From positions 1-6,511 of the forward strand of contig JAQWDO010000050.1 of the NCBI GenBank assembly GCA_028705415.1: 6,511 nucleotides of DNA. The letters are read 5' to 3'. The DNA is from Dehalococcoidales bacterium. GTDB taxonomy: Bacteria > Chloroflexota > Dehalococcoidia > Dehalococcoidales > CSSed11-197. Under the pieces are notes generated by a model. The model was given only the letters and a program-made list of their open reading frames with translations. It was not told the DNA's origin and did not search any database. Every line of letters begins with the position of its first letter. Position 1 is the stretch's first letter. Shown in pieces: positions 1-5,381 of this stretch. Position numbers and translations under genes: made by a program.

Positions 1-28
1 CAAAAAGGCTCCCCTGCGTTATTATCTG

Positions 29-42
29 GATAAATTTATCGC
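29..42. repeat. AT-rich palindrome upstream of nrdJ promoter
   Basis: GATAAATTTATC (29-40) is a perfect 12-bp palindrome followed by GC. A near-identical motif, GATAAAATTTATCGC, lies at 4290-4304 in the putP leader region. It could be a regulator site or chance in AT-rich DNA; no regulator is recognised for it. It lies about 45 bp upstream of the nrdJ -35 element, outside the NrdR boxes. Confidence 0.25.
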
Positions 43-84
43 TAACCCTGAAAAGTCCAATATGTGCTGGACCCTTACACATGC

Positions 85-114
85 TTGACACACTACATAT
101 AGTTCTGTTAAACT
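85..114 (+). promoter_or_regulatory. nrdJ sigma70-type promoter
   Basis: A perfect TTGACA -35 element occupies 85-90. It is followed 18 bp later by TAAACT (109-114, 4 of 6 matches to TATAAT), with a TG at 106-107 that gives an extended -10 (TGn). Transcription would start near 120-122 and leave a leader of about 70 nt. The first NrdR box fills most of the spacer and the second covers the predicted start, the expected geometry for repression by occlusion. The -35 is convincing; the -10 is assigned mainly by spacing. Confidence 0.7.
90..105. promoter_or_regulatory. NrdR box 1 (upstream)
   Basis: ACACTACATATAGTTC matches the known NrdR-box consensus (ACACwATATATwGTGT) at about 13 of 16 positions, including the central CtA..ATaTaG core. 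NrdR is a zinc-ribbon/ATP-cone repressor of ribonucleotide reductase genes that senses dATP and ATP. The site sits between the -35 and -10 elements. Its right half is weaker (TTC in place of TGT). Confidence 0.82.
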
Positions 115-121
115 GCCTTTC

Positions 122-137
122 GCACAATATGTAGTGT
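122..137. promoter_or_regulatory. NrdR box 2 (downstream)
   Basis: GCACAATATGTAGTGT matches the NrdR consensus at nearly all positions, with an intact TAGTGT right half. It starts 32 bp after box 1, about three helical turns, so both boxes face the same side of the DNA. Known NrdR operators occur as box pairs with about 31-32 bp periodicity. The box overlaps or immediately follows the predicted transcription start. Confidence 0.85.
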
Positions 138-180
138 TTTCTTTTTAAGACCTTCCTACATCAAAACAAATAAAAAAGAC

Positions 181-189
181 GGTGAGTAA
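181..189 (+). promoter_or_regulatory. nrdJ ribosome binding site and start-limiting stop
   Basis: GGTGA (181-185) pairs with the 5' part of the anti-Shine-Dalgarno (the GGUGA of AAGGAGGUGA), four bases before ATG at 190. TAA at 187-189 is in frame and directly abuts that ATG, so the coding region cannot extend upstream. This fixes the nrdJ start unless it lies further downstream. Confidence 0.8.
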
Positions 190-2556
190 ATGACAACTTC
201 GAAAATAGTCCCGGAAATTTTGGAAAAAATGAACCTGACCAGTACTGCTCGCTCCATCCTGGAAAAACGGTATTTAAAAAGGGATGAAAACCTTCCGGCT
301 GAAACCCCTGAAGAAATGCTTTTCCGGGTGGCCTCAGTGGTTGGAGAAATTGAAAAACAATACGGTAAAAGCCCGGAGGAGACCAGCCAGGTCACAGAGT
401 CTTTTTACAACATGATGGCCAGGCTGGAGTTTATGCCTAACTCCCCGACTCTGATGAATGCCGGAAGAGATCTCGGGCAGCTCAGCGCCTGTTTCGTGCT
501 TCCGGTAGATGACTCCATGGAAGCGATTTTCGATGCCATTAAACATGCTGCAATAATCCACAAATCCGGCGGCGGCACCGGATTCAGCTTTTCCAGGCTG
601 CGGCCGAAAAACAGCACTGTGCGCTCAACCGGCGGCGTTGCCTCCGGTCCGGTGAGTTTCATGAAAGTTTTCAATTCCGCCACAGAAGCAGTCAAGCAGG
701 GAGGCACCCGGCGGGGTGCAAATATGGGGATACTGAGGGTAGACCATCCCGATATTGAGGGGTTTATTCGCTGCAAGGAAGACAGCAACGAAATAACCAA
801 TTTCAATATTTCGGTAGGTATAACCGATGATTTTATGAAAGCACTTGCTAACAAGGCAGATTATGACCTTATAGACCCCCATACCAAAAAACCCACTGGC
901 CAGAGGCGAGCTGAAGATATTTTCTACCAGATCGTCGACCATGCCTGGAAAAACGGTGAACCGGGGATAGTATTTCTTGACCGCCTCAACAGTGACAACC
1001 CGACTCCTGCACTGGGGGAAATAGAAGCCACCAACCCCTGCGGAGAACAACCCCTGTTCCCAAACGAAGCCTGCAATCTGGGTTCTATCAACCTCAAGGC
1101 AATGGTTAAAAAGAAAGATGGCCAGAACATGATTGACTGGGAACACCTTGCCCGCACTACCCGACTGGCGGTTCGCTTCCTCGATAATGTGATTGACGCC
1201 AACAACTATCCGCTGGATGTCATCAAATCAATGGTGGAGGGGAACCGGAAGATAGGGCTGGGCGTAATGGGTTTTGCCGATATGCTTATTTTGCTCGGTA
1301 TTGCCTACGATTCTGAAGATGGCGTCAGATACGCAGAAAAGATAATGAGCTTTATTCAGACCGAAGGCCACCTGGAATCTGAACGCCTGGCCAATGAACG
1401 GAGCACCTTCCCCAACTATGGAAAATCTGTTTATTGTGGTGTAAGGCCGATGCGAAATGCAACTGTAACCACAATTGCACCAACCGGTACGATTTCTATG
1501 ATCTGCTCTGCTTCCAGTGGGGTTGAACCTATCTTTGCCGTAGCTTATACCAAAACCGTTCTGGACAAAACACCATTTGTAGAGGTAAACCCGCTTTTCC
1601 TTGATTACGCCGAGGAAGCTGGGATTCTCTCTGAAGACCTGAAAGAAAAAATCGCAGACAGCGGCTCAGTGCAAGGCATACCAGAAGTTCCTGCCTGGAT
1701 GCAGCGTATATTTGTAACCGCCCAGGAAATAGATCCCAAATGGCACATACAGATACAGGCTGCTTTCCAGAAATATACCGACAATGCCGTTTCAAAAACT
1801 ATCAACTTCCCCCATGAGGCGACTCGTGAAGAGATTGCTGAAGCATACCTGCTTGCCTACGAGTTAGGTTGCAAGGGATTAACCGTGTATCGAGATGGCA
1901 GCCGGGATGAACAGGTACTATCCAGAGGCACTTCTGCCTCCGATAAAAGGGCAAATACTTTAGTTGCAAACTCCAGTCCTGCCAGCGGAATACAGCCCCG
2001 CCCGCGACCTCAGGTAACCATGGGAGTAACTGAAAAAATAAAAATCGGCTGTGGCAATCTGTATGTCAGCGTAAATGCCGACGAACAGGGAATCTGCGAA
2101 ATATTTACCAATACCGGAAGGGCGGGAGGATGTTCTTCCCAGTCTGAGGCAACTGCCCGGCTTATCTCAATATCACTGCGTTCCGGAATTTCGGTTGAAT
2201 CCATCATCGAACAGATCAAGGGTATCCGCTGCCCAGCCTGCATACGACGTGAAGGTGTGAGCGTAACCTCCTGCCCGGACGCGATAGCAAGGGTAATTAA
2301 AAAATATATTGATGCGGAAACCAATGGCAACGGTAACAAGCCCTTCTCGCAAGATGCACTGAGCAATGTAACAGCTACCAAGCCAGCACTAACTGCTCTG
2401 ACATCCAAAACAAATGATGATGACATTAAATCACGGTCAGTCGAACAACCAGATAGTTTATTAGCAAGTAATACCTGCCCGGATTGTGGTATGCCCATCC
2501 AGCATGAAAGCGGTTGTATTGTATGCATCCACTGCGGCTATTCCAAATGTGAATAA
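190..2556 (+). CDS. nrdJ: Adenosylcobalamin-dependent class II ribonucleotide reductase (NrdJ)
   Basis: This 788-residue cytoplasmic enzyme reduces ribonucleotides to deoxyribonucleotides, using adenosylcobalamin to generate the thiyl radical, so it needs neither oxygen nor an NrdB subunit. The barrel begins near residue 78 (EFMPNSPTLMNAG, 80-92). The active-site motif NPCGE (282-286) gives Asn282, thiyl Cys284 and Glu286. The redox pair is Cys101 and Cys295; the 11-residue Cys284-Cys295 spacing equals that of the Thermotoga maritima enzyme. IAPTGTIS (429-436) is the conserved phosphate-binding loop. A TSCPD domain (about 615-710; TSCPD at 693-697) follows. A polar, low-complexity linker (about 711-760) then leads to a cysteine cluster. 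C763xxC766 and C776xxC779 probably bind zinc, and C782GYSKC787 is the CX4C pair that re-reduces the active site. No N-terminal ATP-cone is visible, so overall-activity control may rest on NrdR at the promoter. There is no nrd partner gene nearby. The family assignment is very secure. Confidence 0.97.
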   Translation: MTTSKIVPEILEKMNLTSTARSILEKRYLKRDENLPAETPEEMLFRVASVVGEIEKQYGKSPEETSQVTESFYNMMARLEFMPNSPTLMNAGRDLGQLSACFVLPVDDSMEAIFDAIKHAAIIHKSGGGTGFSFSRLRPKNSTVRSTGGVASGPVSFMKVFNSATEAVKQGGTRRGANMGILRVDHPDIEGFIRCKEDSNEITNFNISVGITDDFMKALANKADYDLIDPHTKKPTGQRRAEDIFYQIVDHAWKNGEPGIVFLDRLNSDNPTPALGEIEATNPCGEQPLFPNEACNLGSINLKAMVKKKDGQNMIDWEHLARTTRLAVRFLDNVIDANNYPLDVIKSMVEGNRKIGLGVMGFADMLILLGIAYDSEDGVRYAEKIMSFIQTEGHLESERLANERSTFPNYGKSVYCGVRPMRNATVTTIAPTGTISMICSASSGVEPIFAVAYTKTVLDKTPFVEVNPLFLDYAEEAGILSEDLKEKIADSGSVQGIPEVPAWMQRIFVTAQEIDPKWHIQIQAAFQKYTDNAVSKTINFPHEATREEIAEAYLLAYELGCKGLTVYRDGSRDEQVLSRGTSASDKRANTLVANSSPASGIQPRPRPQVTMGVTEKIKIGCGNLYVSVNADEQGICEIFTNTGRAGGCSSQSEATARLISISLRSGISVESIIEQIKGIRCPACIRREGVSVTSCPDAIARVIKKYIDAETNGNGNKPFSQDALSNVTATKPALTALTSKTNDDDIKSRSVEQPDSLLASNTCPDCGMPIQHESGCIVCIHCGYSKCE

Positions 2557-2559
2557 ATA

Positions 2560-2581
2560 AAAACACAGCCCTTTGTGTTTT
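2560..2581 (-). terminator. Hairpin with T-rich tail, possible secondary putP terminator
   Basis: AAAACACA (2560-2567) pairs with TGTGTTTT (2574-2581) around a 6-nt loop, an 8-bp stem starting four bases after the nrdJ stop codon. Read on the - strand, the stem is followed by a T-rich run (TTTTTATTTATT), as expected of an intrinsic terminator for transcripts arriving from putP. On the + strand no T-run follows the stem. The stem is AT-rich, so it would be a weak or backup terminator. Confidence 0.45.
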
Positions 2582-2607
2582 CGAACCGGGAATACTCCGG
2601 CTCAAAC

Positions 2608-2638
2608 CAAGAAAGCCCCCAATAAGGGGGCTTTCTTG
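2608..2638. terminator. Bidirectional intrinsic terminator between convergent nrdJ and putP
   Basis: CAAGAAAGCCCCC (2608-2620) pairs perfectly with GGGGGCTTTCTTG (2626-2638) around the 5-nt loop AATAA. This 13-bp stem has five consecutive G-C pairs at its top and TTTCTT in the descending arm on either strand. It lies 51 bp after the nrdJ stop and 27 bp after the putP stop, between two convergent genes, so it most likely ends both transcripts. Confidence 0.9.
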
Positions 2639-2665
2639 TACTGATATTTTTGAATCTATCGTTGT

Positions 2666-4222
2666 TTAAGCTACCCTGGCTGCCTCAAAGTCTTTGAGAA
2701 CCTCTTCATCTGGCGGCCTGGAAAGAAGCGAAACTACGACTATTGCTGCGCATGACAATACAAAAGCCGGCAAAAGCTCATATATACCAAAGAAGCCGCC
2801 CATCGGTTTTAGCAGAAGCTTCCAGATAAGTACAACACCGCCACCGGTAAGCATGCCGGCGATAGCACCCTCCCGAGTTGTACGCTTCCAGAAAAGGGAG
2901 AAGAGCATTATCGGGCCAAATGTTGCACCAAACCCGGCCCAGGCAAATGAAACCACTGTAAAAATAACACTGTTCTCATCCAGGGCTATGATTACGCCGA
3001 TGATAGAAATGGTCAGCAGTGCGATACGGCTGATAAGCATAACCTGCTTATCGGTTGCATCTTTTTTCATGATACCCTGGTAAATGTTTTTGGCAAATGC
3101 TGAAGATGCTATAAGCAGGTATGAATCCGAAGAACTCATCGTTGCAGCAAGGATACCAGTCATAAATATCCCGGCCAGCATTGGCGGCAGCAAACCAGTG
3201 GACATGACAATGAATATATTTTCTGACGCGCTCTGGGTGAGCAATTCCGCCGGATACAACACCCTGCCCATAAGACCTATGGCTACAGCGGCTACCAGAG
3301 ATATCACGCACCATACTATCGCGATTCTTCGTGATTTTTTCAAACTGTTGGGGTTTTTTATTGCCATAAATCTTAGCAAAACCTGCGGCATGCCAAAATA
3401 ACCGAGGCCCCAGGAGAGTGTAGAAAGAATAGTTAAAAGCCCATAAGTGCCCGCTGGCCCGAAAAGAGGATCGCCAGAGGAACCAACCTGCTGTACGCCG
3501 TCAGCAACCTGAGGGGAGGCAATCCCGAAGAATTCAAAAAAGCCGGGTATGTTTCTGATGTTTTCAACGATAGCCGGTATCCCGCCAGCCACTGATATGC
3601 CCACGATAGTAACTATGCTCAGAGCCAGTATCATAACTATCCCCTGGATGAAATCAGAAACACTTTCTGCCAGAAATCCTCCTATGTAGGTATACAACAC
3701 AACCGCCGCAGCGCCCAGTATCATCACCAGCTGATAATCTATGCCAAACAAGGCATTAAAAAGTTTCCCAAAGGTTACAAAGCAGCTTGCCGCATACACC
3801 GCAAAAAAGATGAGTATAAAGACAGCAGCTATGGACAGAATCACTTTTTTATTCTCTTTAAATCTCTGGCTGAAAAATTCCGGAATCGTGATTGCGTTCC
3901 CTGCAATTACCGAATAATTACGCAGTCTTCTGGCAACCAGCAGCCAGTTGAGATAAGTTCCGATCGCCAGGCCTACAGCAGTCCATATTGCGTCACTCAT
4001 GCCGAACCAGTAAGCAACTCCCGGAAGCCCCATTAAAAGCCATCCGCTCATGTCAGAAGCTTCAGCGCTCATGGCTGTAACCCAGGGGCCAAGAGATCTT
4101 CCTCCAATAAAGTAGTGCTCACTACTCTGGTTGGAGCGCCTGTAGAAGTAGAAACCGATACCAATAACCAGCGCCGTATAGGCAAGCATGGCAATCAGTA
4201 TCTGGATCGAATCACCGCTCAT
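2666..4222 (-). CDS. putP: Sodium/proline symporter PutP (SSS family)
   Basis: This 518-residue inner-membrane protein co-transports Na+ and L-proline. It belongs to the solute:sodium symporter family with the LeuT-type fold, and about 13 hydrophobic segments are visible. Aligned from memory to E. coli PutP (502 aa), GGRSLGPWVTAMSAEASDMSGWLLMG is nearly identical around residues 40-65. The Na+-site residues are all present: Ala55, Asp57, Met58, Ala360, Ser363 and Ser364 (Thr341 in E. coli). Proposed proline contacts are also kept: Tyr143, Trp271, Tyr275 and Pro279 in WGLGYFGMP. Asp190 matches E. coli Asp187. The loop before the Trp271 helix (about 230-260) is longer than in E. coli. AAGGAGAG at 4233-4240 is a good ribosome site 10 nt before the ATG, and an in-frame TAA at 4229-4231 excludes a longer start. 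No proline dehydrogenase gene is adjacent, so uptake for osmoprotection is as likely as catabolism. Confidence 0.94.
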   Translation of the reverse strand: MSGDSIQILIAMLAYTALVIGIGFYFYRRSNQSSEHYFIGGRSLGPWVTAMSAEASDMSGWLLMGLPGVAYWFGMSDAIWTAVGLAIGTYLNWLLVARRLRNYSVIAGNAITIPEFFSQRFKENKKVILSIAAVFILIFFAVYAASCFVTFGKLFNALFGIDYQLVMILGAAAVVLYTYIGGFLAESVSDFIQGIVMILALSIVTIVGISVAGGIPAIVENIRNIPGFFEFFGIASPQVADGVQQVGSSGDPLFGPAGTYGLLTILSTLSWGLGYFGMPQVLLRFMAIKNPNSLKKSRRIAIVWCVISLVAAVAIGLMGRVLYPAELLTQSASENIFIVMSTGLLPPMLAGIFMTGILAATMSSSDSYLLIASSAFAKNIYQGIMKKDATDKQVMLISRIALLTISIIGVIIALDENSVIFTVVSFAWAGFGATFGPIMLFSLFWKRTTREGAIAGMLTGGGVVLIWKLLLKPMGGFFGIYELLPAFVLSCAAIVVVSLLSRPPDEEVLKDFEAARVA

Positions 4223-4289
4223 TCTTTTTTAGCTCTCCTTTACAGTTTGATGTGTTATGTCAAAGAAACGACGCGATGACCGTTCCTGT

Positions 4290-4304
4290 GATAAAATTTA
4301 TCGC
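4290..4304. repeat. AT-rich palindrome in the putP leader, second copy
   Basis: GATAAA-A-TTTATC (4290-4302) is a 6+6 inverted repeat around one central base, followed by GC (4303-4304). It differs by one inserted A from the 29-42 motif upstream of nrdJ. It lies about 70 bp upstream of the putP start codon and downstream of the candidate promoter, so it could be an operator or part of the leader RNA. It may also be coincidence. Confidence 0.25.
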
Positions 4305-4308
4305 TTTT

Positions 4309-4326
4309 CTTGCGGCATCCCGCAAG
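4309..4326 (-). promoter_or_regulatory. GC-rich hairpin in putP leader RNA
   Basis: CTTGCGG (4309-4315) and CCGCAAG (4320-4326) form a perfect 7-bp stem with a 4-nt loop (GATG in the putP transcript). In the - strand RNA the stem is followed by AAAAGCGATAAA, not by a T-run, so it is not a terminator. It lies about 90 nt upstream of the putP start and could affect leader stability or translation. It matches no riboswitch class I recognise. Confidence 0.4.
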
Positions 4327-4410
4327 ACAGCAAGTGTCGTAAATAAACAATGGGTTAAAATACACAGGTTTAGAGCGATGCGAACACCTGCTAACGCCTG
4401 TCAAATTGAT

Positions 4411-4440
4411 AAGATACTCCGGTCAGGCAATCCAGGTCAA
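4411..4440 (-). promoter_or_regulatory. Candidate putP promoter
   Basis: On the - strand, TTGACC (complement of 4435-4440, 5 of 6 matches) and TATCTT (complement of 4411-4416, 4 of 6) are 18 bp apart. Transcription would start near 4403 and leave a leader of about 180 nt carrying the hairpin at 4309-4326. A perfect TTGACA (complement of 4399-4404) just downstream has no matching -10 at normal spacing. The call rests only on consensus matching. Confidence 0.45.
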
Positions 4441-4553
4441 GAATATTTTCCGAGTCATCATCCAAAAAATTCATCAGCAAGGCAAATTTTGGCAGGCAAC
4501 TGATTGATAGCATGGCACACCAGCTGCTCGAATCTTTCACTCTTCAAAATACT

Positions 4554-5366
4554 TTAGCCTCTGGTATTGATAAACCCGGCTGAAACCGAAGCTGGTTTCG
4601 CCCCAAGCTTCACAAGTGCCGCCTTCCCCCGTACGGTAAGATCGCTGATAAACTGAAACTGGTCTCGCGCATCCATCGGGAAAGCCCTGATTTTATAATG
4701 GGTGTACCACGGCTTTTCGCTGACTACGACCACCACCGGAATAGACAGCTTCAGATATGGACTTGTAAGGGCAACATCATAAAGCCTGTCGCGCACGACC
4801 TGGGCATCGTGCTCTGGCTCCAGGTAAAAATCGGCTGCGCACTGCAGTTCCATTTTACCTGAGTTTTCGTTGTAGATATTTGTATTCCACATCTTGTTAT
4901 GCGGAATGGTTACCAGGGTATCATCCGGAGTAAGTATCTGGACTGCTCTTAAACCTACCGATTTGACTTCACCATAAGCTCCATCTACGGTGATCCAGTC
5001 GCCAGGGCGGTATGACCTTTCTATGACTGCAAGTATCCCGCCAATCAGGGCACTGGCATAGTCTTTAAACGCAAACCCAACAGCTACACCAACAGCCCCT
5101 AATATGGCAACAAAATTCTGAAAATTCGGGACAATAATCAGCGGGACTATCATGAAAAACGCCCCTACGATCAACAAAAGGCGCAGAAGTGGAATCCAGG
5201 GCAGTATAACCATACGAAAACGGCTTCGCACCTTTCCGGATATCCAGGGCAGGAACTTGTCAATAAAAGCCACAGCTAAAGTGGTTGCGGCAAGAATTAT
5301 AATAATACGCAGGAAATCAATCTGTTCGAAATCCAGAAATATTCCGGTCAGTTCTTCAGTTGGCAT
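4554..5366 (-). CDS. MscS-family small-conductance mechanosensitive ion channel
   Basis: This 270-residue membrane channel (E. coli MscS has 286) would open under membrane tension to release solutes after hypo-osmotic shock. Hydrophobic segments at about 18-36 and 57-80 are TM1 and TM2. The glycine/alanine-rich pore helix TM3 spans about 84-115 (LGAVGVAVGFAFKDYASALI, 89-108). The MscS beta domain follows, with RPGDWITVDG (120-129), GEVKSVGLR (132-140) and IPHNKMWN (154-161). A mixed alpha/beta cytoplasmic domain runs to about 255. Relative to E. coli, the pore-lining Leu105 and Leu109 align with Val94 and Phe98, and Gln112-Gly113 align with Lys101-Asp102. AGGAGG (complement of 5375-5380) lies 8 nt before the ATG and overlaps the upstream stop, which implies coupled translation with the gene before it. 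The family is clear; tension threshold and ion preference cannot be read from sequence. Confidence 0.92.
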   Translation of the reverse strand: MPTEELTGIFLDFEQIDFLRIIIILAATTLAVAFIDKFLPWISGKVRSRFRMVILPWIPLLRLLLIVGAFFMIVPLIIVPNFQNFVAILGAVGVAVGFAFKDYASALIGGILAVIERSYRPGDWITVDGAYGEVKSVGLRAVQILTPDDTLVTIPHNKMWNTNIYNENSGKMELQCAADFYLEPEHDAQVVRDRLYDVALTSPYLKLSIPVVVVVSEKPWYTHYKIRAFPMDARDQFQFISDLTVRGKAALVKLGAKPASVSAGFINTRG

Positions 5367-5374
5367 GGCCTCTT

Positions 5375-5381
5375 CCTCCTA
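5375..5381 (-). promoter_or_regulatory. Shine-Dalgarno overlapping the upstream stop codon
   Basis: On the - strand TAGGAGG combines the TAG stop of the winged-helix gene (complement of 5379-5381) with the AGGAGG ribosome site of the channel gene. Ribosomes finishing the first gene stop on the initiation site of the second, a classic arrangement for translational coupling and matched protein output. The same TAG is in frame with the channel gene, so its start cannot move upstream of 5378. Confidence 0.85.

Larger units (their letters stand above)
4223..4553. other. 331 bp intergenic region: putP leader and promoter
   Basis: This gap lies between the channel gene stop and the putP start, both on the - strand. 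It holds the putP ribosome site (4233-4240), a palindrome (4290-4302), a leader hairpin (4309-4326) and a candidate putP promoter (4411-4440). An open + frame at 4252-4503 has no ribosome site or recognisable protein character, and I do not call it a gene. From 4441 to 4553 I see no convincing terminator for the channel gene: the T-run on the - strand (complement of 4463-4469) is not preceded by a clear stem. Read-through into putP is therefore possible. Confidence 0.6.

Noticed and set aside
55..72. Inverted repeat GTCCA...TGGAC upstream of the nrdJ promoter
   Set aside because: A five-bp stem with an 8-nt loop and no following T-run is too weak to call a terminator or operator.
2..88. Open + frame ending in TGA at 86-88, possibly the 3' end of an upstream gene
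   Set aside because: Only 28 codons are visible, and another + frame is open over the same stretch (to TAG at 132-134). I do not recognise the peptide, and its stop lies within the nrdJ -35 element. It cannot be supported without upstream sequence.
2586..2600. CCGG...CCGG inverted repeat between the two terminator hairpins
   Set aside because: CCGG is self-complementary and the stem is only 4 bp, so it is likely chance.
4399..4404. Perfect TTGACA on the - strand as an alternative putP -35
   Set aside because: No acceptable -10 lies 16-18 bp downstream; the TTGACC/TATCTT pair at 4411-4440 fits better.
4252..4503. 83-codon + strand open frame in the putP upstream region
   Set aside because: No Shine-Dalgarno, a basic composition unlike a folded protein, and it runs antisense through the putP leader and its promoter candidate.
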